A DNA stretch of 44,578 nucleotides from Candidatus Poribacteria bacterium (GTDB taxonomy: Bacteria > Poribacteria > WGA-4E > WGA-3G): contig JAAXHO010000194.1 of assembly GCA_012270795.1 (NCBI GenBank), positions 1 to 44,578 of the forward strand, written 5' to 3'. Numbering within the stretch: position 1 is the stretch's first letter; every line of letters begins with the position of its first letter. The translations under genes and the position numbers were made by a program. This document shows positions 34,358 to 40,515 of this stretch, one piece after another. A model generated the notes under the pieces. That model ran no database searches. It saw nothing but the letters and a program-made list of their open reading frames with translations, and was not told the DNA's origin.

Positions 34358-34662
34358 TACTCACCCCCTCCACATGATCCGCTATCACTAGAAGGTGGGA
34401 TAACTTCGGCTGCTGCGAAACTACCACGAGGATCAGCCCATCCCTCTACAATATGAGTGTTTCCTTTTTTGTCTTTGTATGATCCTCGTGCATATTTAGT
34501 AAATGCTCTTTTTCTATATTCCTTATCTTTGTTAGCAGCCCACTCTTCGAATTCAGCTCTAGCTTTGACTAATTTTTCTTCCTGAAACTCAGCAGCCGAC
34601 TTACGAGGCCTTAAAATACTATACAACCCATTCTGGAGGGCTTTTATTGATTTCTTAAACAT
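34357..34662 (-). CDS. Hypothetical protein with capsid-like GWADPRG motif, 101 aa
   Basis: Basic helical N-terminal half, then the KKGNTHIVEGWADPRGSFAA block and a Ser/Gly/Cys tail (SDSGSCGGGE). GWADPRGSF closely resembles GWTDPRGAF at the C-terminus of this phage's major capsid protein. Not otherwise recognised. Confidence 0.55.
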   Translation of the reverse strand: MFKKSIKALQNGLYSILRPRKSAAEFQEEKLVKARAEFEEWAANKDKEYRKRAFTKYARGSYKDKKGNTHIVEGWADPRGSFAAAEVIPPSSDSGSCGGGE

Positions 34663-34664
34663 AG

Positions 34665-34865
34665 CTATTTACCCTCCTTTCCATGGATTCTATCAAGCAC
34701 AATAGACTCTATTTCCACAGCAAAATCAGTAAGATATTCTTCTATTTGGAAGCATATCTCCTCATTAATGTCATCATCAAATGAATCTATGTCTATACCT
34801 TTTCTTCCATTAAGGTCATAGATTATTAACTCTCGGGTTTTTCTTATAGCATCATCTCGGTTCAT
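34665..34865 (-). CDS. Hypothetical acidic protein, 66 aa
   Basis: Acidic helical protein (IDSFDDDINEEICFQIEEYL). It overlaps the 3' end of the ParD-like gene by 14 bp. A toxin partner is possible by position alone, but nothing in its sequence suggests RelE/ParE or another toxin family. Confidence 0.5.
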   Translation of the reverse strand: MNRDDAIRKTRELIIYDLNGRKGIDIDSFDDDINEEICFQIEEYLTDFAVEIESIVLDRIHGKEGK

Positions 34866-35028
34866 AATATTCTCTCTGGATGTCAGTTAATGAAAGCTTA
34901 GGATTATCCTCCATAAGCTTCCCGATTTGCGCCCAATACTCTATCTGTTTTGGAATGGTCCTTTTGTTCTTATTAGCGTATTGGGACACTGTTTTAATAA
35001 ATTTGTCGCTATGTCTTACACTTTTCAT
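34852..35028 (-). CDS. ParD-like antitoxin, 58 aa, orphan
   Basis: ATG at 35028 (TAATG overlap with the gene before), stop TGA at 34852. SVRHSDKFIKTVSQYANK followed by RTIPKQIEYWAQIGKLMEDNP follows the pattern of ParD-like antitoxins (PF11903 type), whose usual form is 'A..ISRSVPKQIEYWAKIGK..E.NPDL'. These bind DNA and toxin. No ParE/RelE toxin is seen beside it, so it may regulate transcription or neutralise a host toxin. Confidence 0.6.
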   Translation of the reverse strand: MKSVRHSDKFIKTVSQYANKNKRTIPKQIEYWAQIGKLMEDNPKLSLTDIQREYYEPR

Positions 35029-35369
35029 TAGTAAGGTGTTCCCACGAAGTACCAGCGCACAATAATGTCAGTCGTTCCATCAGGTGTTAATGCCGAAAAG
35101 GTAAGGCGCTCCGCCTGTACATTGAAGGCTATTCCTGTCGTAACTTCTGCGCCTGGAATTGGGTTATCAGAAGGGCCCGCACCTGCAGTGCTGTCATCAA
35201 GCTGCAAGATAGACGCATTGTTCACCGGTGTATCGTCATCATGAGTAGGTGATATCCTTACCGTGGCAGTTCCTGGGACACCTGAAACCTCAATGATGCC
35301 AGGCGAACCTACCATATTTATAGAGAAGTCTGTCTGTGTTAGGTTTATCTCTTGATAGTTCTTAGGCAT
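35028..35369 (-). CDS. Hypothetical beta-rich protein, 113 aa
   Basis: Beta-sandwich-like composition (GIIEVSGVPGTATVRISP, ERLTFSALTPDGTTDIIVRW), low charge, resembling decoration proteins, but placed far from the head genes. First gene behind the promoter at 35405-35413. Not recognised. Confidence 0.55.
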   Translation of the reverse strand: MPKNYQEINLTQTDFSINMVGSPGIIEVSGVPGTATVRISPTHDDDTPVNNASILQLDDSTAGAGPSDNPIPGAEVTTGIAFNVQAERLTFSALTPDGTTDIIVRWYFVGTPY

Positions 35370-35404
35370 TTGATTTTACTCCAGAAATTGCCAAAATAAG
35401 GGTA

Positions 35405-35413
35405 ATTATACCA
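35405..35413 (-). promoter_or_regulatory. Extended -10 promoter, candidate late promoter
   Basis: Minus strand TGGTATAATTACC, an intergenic copy of the box also found before the repressor and before the MazG-like gene. It is the best promoter candidate for the packaging and head operon (35369 down to 25455). No good -35. Confidence 0.5.
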
Positions 35414-35594
35414 CAACCCAATCTAATGCTTTTAAATCCTCAGCACTAGGGTTCCAATCTATACGATATCTTTTATTGTCTGTGATGATAAGCTTTTCAG
35501 TATCTGGAATTACGGTGACATACATATCTTCTTCTGGCCATTCCTCTCTTCTTATTCCCTTTTCGACTAATCCCATAGCTCTTAATATATCCAT
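35406..35594 (-). CDS. Short DUF2829/Tad2-like protein, 62 aa
   Basis: Begins with MDILRAMGLVEKGIRREEWPEEDMYV and ends SAEDLKALDWVVV; both ends follow the DUF2829 layout (start 'F.EAL..LK.GK.V.R..W....MY', end 'S.EDLLAEDWEVV'). Tad2 proteins of this family bind gcADPR signals and disarm Thoeris defence. This copy lacks the roughly 25-residue middle found in most members, so it may be a minimal relative without the binding pocket. Family call from memory. Confidence 0.45.
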   Translation of the reverse strand: MDILRAMGLVEKGIRREEWPEEDMYVTVIPDTEKLIITDNKRYRIDWNPSAEDLKALDWVVV

Positions 35595-35911
35595 CAGAAC
35601 TCACTCCTATTGAACCGATACCGCATCTTGACAAATACACCGTTACGCTCGTATTCATGTGCACTCCCATTGCTTCCAAATGGCCATCCCTGGTCGAAAT
35701 TGGATCGATGCTGGAATTCAACCTCTAGATCTACACCGTGCATTAAATCCCAGTGATGACCGATTGATAGGTAAGCGGGAAGCCTTCCATCGTTATATGT
35801 GCAATCACGGAGGCACGGATCGGCAAATGTACCCACCTTAAAATCAACAAAGCTATATTGTTCAGCCTCGACAACTGAACTTAGTAGTAATGGTAATAAT
35901 AGTTTTTTCAT
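35594..35911 (-). CDS. Small outer-membrane beta-barrel-like protein, 105 aa
   Basis: Signal peptide MKKLLLPLLLSSVVEA, then alternating beta strands (AYLSIGHHWDLMHGVDLEVEF, GVFVKMRYRF) with the terminal aromatic of outer-membrane proteins; two Cys in DPCLRDC. The HRSNFDQGWPFGSN stretch recalls PagL/lipid A deacylase-like barrels, but the protein is too short for a full 8-strand barrel. It may alter the host surface or block superinfection. Confidence 0.55.
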   Translation of the reverse strand: MKKLLLPLLLSSVVEAEQYSFVDFKVGTFADPCLRDCTYNDGRLPAYLSIGHHWDLMHGVDLEVEFQHRSNFDQGWPFGSNGSAHEYERNGVFVKMRYRFNRSEF

Positions 35912-35930
35912 CTCTCTGGTTCCTTTTGTT

Positions 35931-36302
35931 TTATTTCCCTAATTTACCAACCACGTGCGACAAGAAATAGAATCCAATCACAATACTGAATGGCTGCATA
36001 ACGACCTCAGACAGTATCTTGAACACATAGTCAGCTTCCAATGTTCGGCCAAACACGCTAAGCCCCGTAACTAAAGCAACCAGGAAACACCATAGAACCG
36101 ATATCATTACGGCTATGTACCGTCTTGACAGGTTCTGAGGACTCGTAGCCTTCTGGTATTCTAACTTCCAGTCTAATAGCTTCTGATTAGCAATCGCCTT
36201 TTCTTCTTCCGTAAATACAAGCATATCTCCTGTATTAACAACAGCATCTGTAGCTGTCTCGAGTATATGTTTCTTGCTGAATAGATCTCTTATGAAACCC
36301 AT
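35931..36302 (-). CDS. 3TM-type holin
   Basis: 123 residues. The acidic/amphipathic part TEEEKAIANQKLLDWKLEYQ (about 31-50) followed by RRYIAVMISVLWCFLVALV (60-78) and a C-terminal membrane segment (SIVIGFYFLSHVVG) is the pattern of the 'holin of 3TMs' family. It would release or activate the lysis enzyme, but no endolysin gene is recognisable in the window. Confidence 0.7.
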   Translation of the reverse strand: MGFIRDLFSKKHILETATDAVVNTGDMLVFTEEEKAIANQKLLDWKLEYQKATSPQNLSRRYIAVMISVLWCFLVALVTGLSVFGRTLEADYVFKILSEVVMQPFSIVIGFYFLSHVVGKLGK

Positions 36303-36303
36303 T

Positions 36304-36798
36304 TTATTCCTCCCCGTGAATGATATGATCCACTAAGGAGGCACTAGGAAATCCTGAATGAACCTGGGTTAGCATTGGATGGTCAGGCTCATAATTCTTA
36401 ACGCCTTCCCCTTCTGATAAGGTGACGGACGCAACAGCCAATACTTTATGATTCATTTTTCGTAAGTCATTGACTGTTCCTTCACAAGCCGTCTTGCTCA
36501 TTTTGGTTGAATGCTGGATACTATTGTCTCTCCAGTGCTGGTATATGATATTAAATACTTCAAATTTTCTGCTGATATTACGAAGATGTATTGTTTCTTT
36601 TTCATCTATTCCATTGTGATCAAAGGAATGACTTATTTCTGTCCCCTCATAATCAACCAATACCAGAATGCAGTAATACTGGCCTTTCATATTTTCATAT
36701 ACTATCCGTGCCTCATATTCAGATGGCATACCTCCTGAACAATCAACCGCAATACACCGACCACCATCATCCATTGCTTTCTCTAAATCAAATGACAT
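36304..36798 (-). CDS. Hypothetical protein, 164 aa (paralogue of 37095-37532)
   Basis: SFDLEKAMDDGGRCIAVDCS, EARIVYENMKGQYYCILVLV and VLAVASVTLSEGEG correspond block for block to the protein at 37095-37532. Clearly a duplicated family with an alpha/beta domain. Preceded by GGAGG. Function unknown. Confidence 0.6.
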   Translation of the reverse strand: MSFDLEKAMDDGGRCIAVDCSGGMPSEYEARIVYENMKGQYYCILVLVDYEGTEISHSFDHNGIDEKETIHLRNISRKFEVFNIIYQHWRDNSIQHSTKMSKTACEGTVNDLRKMNHKVLAVASVTLSEGEGVKNYEPDHPMLTQVHSGFPSASLVDHIIHGEE

Positions 36799-36978
36799 TT
36801 ATTTGCCCTCCAGAAATGATTCTATTTCCTTAATTAGATCTTCTTGATTATCCGACCAATCATCCATACTTGCTACTCCATCAAATTCTTGATGTCCTTC
36901 CTTCATTGATTTAAGCGATCTTATTAACAAAACTCTACATTTTTTATTATATTCATTTCCTAACTGCATACTGTCCAT
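36799..36978 (-). CDS. Hypothetical acidic protein, 59 aa
   Basis: ATG at 36978, stop TAA at 36799-36801 directly before the next start. Basic N-terminal helix (NEYNKKCRVLLIRSLKSM), acidic C-terminus (WSDNQEDLIKEIESFLEG). Fits the gap precisely. The ribosome site is weak (GGTGAT). Not recognised. Confidence 0.45.
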   Translation of the reverse strand: MDSMQLGNEYNKKCRVLLIRSLKSMKEGHQEFDGVASMDDWSDNQEDLIKEIESFLEGK

Positions 36979-36982
36979 ATCA

Positions 36983-37108
36983 TCACCATATATAAGTATT
37001 GTCTGATTTAGCTTTCAATGTCTGCCCACTACTATAAGGAGGCTGACAAGCGAATATTACTGAGGTAATTATTACCGCTAATAAAATCCATTTATCACAG
37101 GGTTTCAA
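36983..37108 (-). CDS. Small lipoprotein with TTG start, possible outer spanin, 41 aa
   Basis: TTG at 37108 lies 5 bp after GGAGAAGG in the 3' end of the previous gene. The product has a basic start, hydrophobic WILLAVIITSVIFA and a lipobox ending in Cys21, followed by QPPYSSGQ. Such tiny lipoproteins near a holin are often outer spanins (Rz1-like). No matching inner spanin is certain. The start codon is inferred from the ribosome site. Confidence 0.45.
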   Translation of the reverse strand: MKPCDKWILLAVIITSVIFACQPPYSSGQTLKAKSDNTYIW

Positions 37109-37532
37109 GACCTTCTCCTTCTTTTAAATCTATTTGAGTCGTGGCTATTACAGTTCCCGCTCCAAGATTTTCTATTTCAGATTCAATCTGGCCAAATGAT
37201 TTGCAGATAGATGTACCTCTTACATACATCCTTCCATCTGTATCTCTAACTAAAACAACAGGAATTTTATAATTTTTTCCTTCATTCTCAAGCCAGCTAC
37301 TCGGAGTATATCCTCGCCCATCAGAATGAAACTCTATTGCCGATTCATAATTAGGATTGAATGAAACTAAAACAACTAATGAACAACTTCCTGCTTTTTT
37401 ATCATATATTATTTTGGCGTCACACTTTTCAATAATTCCGTTTTCTTCTGTAACATAAATACACTTATTGCCGTTTCGTTTCGCTTCTTCTAAGTCGAAA
37501 GGCTTCCTTTGATTTTTTCTCTCTTCGCTCAT
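37095..37532 (-). CDS. Hypothetical protein, 145 aa (paralogue of 36304-36798)
   Basis: PFDLEEAKRNGNKCIYVTEE, DAKIIYDKKAGSCSLVVLVS and TVIATTQIDLKEGEGLE match the 164-aa protein at 36304-36798. The start lies within the end of the upstream membrane-protein gene. Function unknown. Confidence 0.6.
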   Translation of the reverse strand: MSEERKNQRKPFDLEEAKRNGNKCIYVTEENGIIEKCDAKIIYDKKAGSCSLVVLVSFNPNYESAIEFHSDGRGYTPSSWLENEGKNYKIPVVLVRDTDGRMYVRGTSICKSFGQIESEIENLGAGTVIATTQIDLKEGEGLETL

Positions 37533-37776
37533 GGATGAATCCTCTTATCGTTTTGAATGCTTTAATTAGTAGAACAATGATCATCATACAAATGTAAACT
37601 GTACCAATCACTTTCATGATCTCAGCATAACTCAATACGCCTATGCCATGCGTGGTAATATACTCCCCGTAAATTGGTACTTTTTCATAGACTTCATTAT
37701 CTGCTACAACTCCTGCGCCGGCCCCAGTACTCAGCGCTAAATTACTTTTACTCGTTAATATCTCGCTTGCTTTCAT
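37465..37776 (-). CDS. Single-TM membrane protein, 103 aa
   Basis: One strong membrane segment (VIGTVYICMMIIVLLIKAF, about 56-74) followed by a very basic tail (RREKKSKEAFRLRRSE). The shape would suit a holin/antiholin or inner spanin-like anchor, but no coiled coil is seen. Not recognised. Confidence 0.55.
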   Translation of the reverse strand: MKASEILTSKSNLALSTGAGAGVVADNEVYEKVPIYGEYITTHGIGVLSYAEIMKVIGTVYICMMIIVLLIKAFKTIRGFIHERREKKSKEAFRLRRSETKRQ

Positions 37777-37787
37777 TCCACTTTGTC

Positions 37788-38201
37788 CTAAAGCTGTTGA
37801 TCACCTTGAAAATACCTAACAAGGCCTGCAAGCCGATATAAAAGAGCGCTAAATATCCGTGAGACTCCACGATAAACTCCACTCCAAGGCACCCCGTATA
37901 TCAATATTGCTGCTTCAATTGCGTTCAGCACATTCTGAATATACTCGTAATACAAATAGGCCATACCACGAGAATCAGTAACATACTGGTAACATGCAGC
38001 AAAATTAAGGCCGATATGGAGTAATTCGAAGAGGCTGATTATCCTTGTTATTGATGTGCTCTGGATGCTTAGAATTGTTATTATTATGAATAGTGACCAT
38101 AAAGCCTGATTCGCGAAGAACCAGGCTGTGTCAACACCCTTTATCCATTGAGAGATAAAGAACACTGACACGAATATTGTCATGACTGACAGATATCTCA
38201 C
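37788..38201 (-). CDS. Polytopic membrane protein, 137 aa
   Basis: About four hydrophobic segments (YLSVMTIFVSVFFIS, LWSLFIIITILSI, LLHIGLNFAACYQYV, VLNAIEAAILIYGV) and a basic C-terminus. In a cassette of membrane proteins next to the holin; possibly lysis control or superinfection exclusion. Not recognised. Confidence 0.55.
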   Translation of the reverse strand: MRYLSVMTIFVSVFFISQWIKGVDTAWFFANQALWSLFIIITILSIQSTSITRIISLFELLHIGLNFAACYQYVTDSRGMAYLYYEYIQNVLNAIEAAILIYGVPWSGVYRGVSRIFSALLYRLAGLVRYFQGDQQL

Positions 38202-38203
38202 TA

Positions 38204-38365
38204 TTAATCCGGCTTATCGCCGTTTCCGCTGCCGTGAGACTGGATTAGCTCGTCTTCTGGCGGATCGACCGGATTTTTCTCCTCTTGGTTTTGTTGTTGA
38301 TCCAGGCTGTGTTCCTTGTCCAGATCTTGGTTTTTTCCCGGCTTATCGCCATTTCCAGAACCCAT
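38204..38365 (-). CDS. Disordered acidic protein with terminal GSGNGDKP repeats, 53 aa
   Basis: The start at 38365 has AAGGAATTT upstream; the longer frame is hydrophobic and lacks a ribosome site. The octapeptide GSGNGDKP occurs at both ends, separated by a Gln/Glu/Pro-rich linker. The DNA copies differ at several third positions, so the repeat has been kept at protein level. Function unknown. Confidence 0.5.
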   Translation of the reverse strand: MGSGNGDKPGKNQDLDKEHSLDQQQNQEEKNPVDPPEDELIQSHGSGNGDKPD

Positions 38366-38422
38366 AATAAATTCCTTAAATAAGTGAATGATGAAGCTAT
38401 ATGTTAACATAAATAGTTGATT

Positions 38423-38689
38423 TTAGTCTTTATTTGCTGCAATAAATCCTTTAACTCTATTGAATAAACTGTCCCAGTTCTCCTTAATTGGTGTGGGAGC
38501 AATAACCTCTTCATTTATGAATAATGATTCTTCCATAAGCAATATTGCACAATTTAGTAGAAATTTCAGATCCGCTATTTTTATATCCCGATCAATCAAT
38601 TGATCAAGAGCGCTCTGCCTTTGTCCTTCCAGCTTCTCTATTCTCTGTTCCATTAGCTCCAGTTTCATCTGGATTGCCTGATTGTCCAT
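38423..38689 (-). CDS. Coiled-coil protein, 88 aa
   Basis: Heptads in KLELMEQRIEKLEGQRQSAL (about 9-28), then a hydrophobic stretch (LNCAILLMEESLF) and a polar tail. Overlaps the end of the long coiled-coil gene upstream by 86 bp in another frame. Not recognised. Confidence 0.5.
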   Translation of the reverse strand: MDNQAIQMKLELMEQRIEKLEGQRQSALDQLIDRDIKIADLKFLLNCAILLMEESLFINEEVIAPTPIKENWDSLFNRVKGFIAANKD

Positions 38690-39248
38690 TATTTTGATCC
38701 TCTAATTGGGTTTCCAGATCTGATATCTGCGCTTGTAGTTCTTCGATGAGGATATTTTTGGCATCAATAGAATTTTTCTGCGCCGAAATTGTCCAGAGAT
38801 GTTCTTCGATATCTTTTATCTGATTCTGTATAATTTCATCTCGCTCCTGGACACCCAGTTGAAGACTATTTACACCAGTTTGAGCTGCTCTCAGATCTAA
38901 TTCCAAATTATCTACTTTTTCAGATAATATTCTTTTTTGATAGTTGAGAGTCTCTATTTCTGTATCGGATCTTGAAATATCTGAATTTTTCTCTGCAAGC
39001 ACATCTATAAGTCTAGATATCTCTTTCCGGTGATCAAGAAATTGATTTTGCTGCTCAGATATTCTAGATTCTTGATATTCTGCATTCATTTCTAAAAGCT
39101 TTATTTCATCACACAAATTATCATGGACAAGAGCAAGCTTATTCTGAGCCGATCTCACTCTCTCTATGTAATCAGCACTATGGTCAACAGAAGGAATTAA
39201 AAGCTCCTGTTGCATTATCCTGATTACTGGATGTACTTTATCGTTCAT
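38604..39248 (-). CDS. Long coiled-coil protein, 214 aa
   Basis: Nearly continuous heptads from about 45 to 180 (DEIKLLEMNAEYQESRISEQ, EIETLNYQKRILSEKVDNLE, ELQAQISDLETQLEDQNN), then a Gly/Glu-rich tail. No membrane segment. Could be structural, a tether or partner of the membrane proteins. Not recognised. Confidence 0.55.
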   Translation of the reverse strand: MNDKVHPVIRIMQQELLIPSVDHSADYIERVRSAQNKLALVHDNLCDEIKLLEMNAEYQESRISEQQNQFLDHRKEISRLIDVLAEKNSDISRSDTEIETLNYQKRILSEKVDNLELDLRAAQTGVNSLQLGVQERDEIIQNQIKDIEEHLWTISAQKNSIDAKNILIEELQAQISDLETQLEDQNNGQSGNPDETGANGTENREAGRTKAERS

Positions 39249-39501
39249 TGTATTCTCTCTCTTTTTTCCTTGCAGATTCCATTATTTTTTCTCCTTCTGA
39301 ACTTACTATTAATAATACAAAAGATGTTGTTGTTAATAAAAACCACGCAAAAGCAGAAGTAGATAAATCTGTCTGCCAATTAGAATCTGAGTTTATTATC
39401 ATAAATATAAGATATATCAGGCACCCAGGAGTACTTAACAACATCACCCATGTAGATATCCAAGATATTATTATAAATGTTATTTGCATTAAAATTTTCA
39501 T
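39238..39501 (-). CDS. Membrane protein, 87 aa, holin-like
   Basis: Start at 39501 behind AAGGACAAT. Two or three membrane segments (QITFIIISWISTWVMLL, LIYLIFMII, FAWFLLTTTSFVLLIV) and a highly charged tail (RKKEREYNER), a holin-like layout. A second holin candidate besides 35931-36302. Confidence 0.5.
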   Translation of the reverse strand: MKILMQITFIIISWISTWVMLLSTPGCLIYLIFMIINSDSNWQTDLSTSAFAWFLLTTTSFVLLIVSSEGEKIMESARKKEREYNER

Positions 39502-39549
39502 TGTATTGTCCTTAAAAAAGGGCGAACCATTGCGATCCGCCAACCTGGA

Positions 39550-39690
39550 TTAACCTGTAATGTACTTTCTGGTAACTTGTTTCAAGGCCTCAACATCTCG
39601 ACCGATAATCATAATAAACTCATTGATAAAACAGTCTGAAACATTGGTATTTTTTCTTAAAAACTCACAGTATTTGTCAAATTCATTCAT
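39550..39690 (-). CDS. Hypothetical protein, 46 aa
   Basis: Strong AGGAG before the ATG at 39690; stop TAA at 39550-39552. Helical, with NEFDKYCEFLRKNTNVSDCF. Second gene of the transcript starting at about 40067. Not recognised. Confidence 0.5.
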   Translation of the reverse strand: MNEFDKYCEFLRKNTNVSDCFINEFIMIIGRDVEALKQVTRKYITG

Positions 39691-39716
39691 TGTTATTCTC
39701 CTAAAATGTTACATTT

Positions 39717-40046
39717 TTATAAAACTTCTTCTATTGATTCAGGAGAAGGCAGAGCAGTTAATTCAGCCTTCTCTTGTCTGATTAATTCTAATGCTTTTAA
39801 TAATTCAAACTCCCTTTTTTCCAGTGATTTTAATTTACCTTCTGCCAAGTCAATTTCACCTCCTATTTCTACGGTAATATCTAACTCTTTGATAATGACT
39901 GCATATTTATGATACTCGCTGGATGAAATATCATAATCAACACATGAAATAGAATTTGCAAATATCTGCTCTGTACCAATATCCATATATTGAGTATCTA
40001 CATAGAACATAAGCTTTTTGTTAACTGTCTTTGGTAATTTAGCCAT
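39717..40046 (-). CDS. Hypothetical early protein, 109 aa
   Basis: First gene of a leftward transcript under the promoter with operator site B. Beta-rich first half (KLMFYVDTQYMDIG, YAVIIKELDITVEIGG) and a coiled-coil end (LKSLEKREFELLKALELIRQ). Its ribosome site and UTR are near copies of those before 690. Not recognised. Confidence 0.6.
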   Translation of the reverse strand: MAKLPKTVNKKLMFYVDTQYMDIGTEQIFANSISCVDYDISSSEYHKYAVIIKELDITVEIGGEIDLAEGKLKSLEKREFELLKALELIRQEKAELTALPSPESIEEVL

Positions 40047-40073
40047 TTCTCTCTCCAGGTTGTTATGGTTCCC

Positions 40074-40118
40074 ATTGTACGCTTTTTATCTTGTTTGTAA
40101 ACGGTAACAGTTAACAAA
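40074..40118 (-). promoter_or_regulatory. Early leftward promoter with repressor operator (site B)
   Basis: Read on the minus strand: -35 TTTACA (40101-40096), 16-bp spacer, -10 TACAAT (40079-40074). Operator: left arm TTTGTTAAC, 7-bp spacer, right arm GTTTACAAA (40118-40094). The downstream UTR also contains AACCTGGAGAGAAAT as at 675-689. The operator overlaps the stop codon of the primase gene. Confidence 0.7.
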
Positions 40119-40515
40119 TTAGACGTGGGTATTTCTTCTCTAGCCCTTCTATCCTGGATACTGCCACTCGATATCTGCGCTTGTCTTTCAATGAAATATA
40201 CTGATTCTTTTTAACCATGCATTCATAAATCATGGCTACTATCTTATCTAGGTTGTAAGTGTCACGGATCTCATTAGGAACATAGTCTGATTCGAGTTTT
40301 TTGCCACCAAATAGTTCTTCTAGATCCAGGCCGAGGGCTTTGTATACCTCATACCCATTTGCCCCACATCCGAAGCAATGAGCCAATACAGAGCCATCAT
40401 CTGCCATCTTGATATTAAGGGATGGAGTCTTCTCACTGTGAACTGGACAAAGAGCTACGTATTTATCTCTACCTTTACGTTTCACACCATCCAGGGCCGC
40501 TAATAACTGATTCAT
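40111..40515 (-). CDS. Primase CHC2 zinc-finger protein, 134 aa
   Basis: Zinc-finger residues C23, H26, C47 and C50 (ALCPVHSEKTPS, HCFGCGANG) fit the CHC2 domain of DnaG-type primases, which recognises template. There is no TOPRIM catalytic part, so it is either an isolated finger acting with host primase or a partner of the helicase that overlaps it by 4 bp. Confidence 0.75.
   Translation of the reverse strand: MNQLLAALDGVKRKGRDKYVALCPVHSEKTPSLNIKMADDGSVLAHCFGCGANGYEVYKALGLDLEELFGGKKLESDYVPNEIRDTYNLDKIVAMIYECMVKKNQYISLKDKRRYRVAVSRIEGLEKKYPRLIC

Noticed and set aside
34665-34865. ParE/RelE toxin partner of the ParD-like protein
   Set aside because: Acidic all-helical protein without the basic beta core of these toxins.
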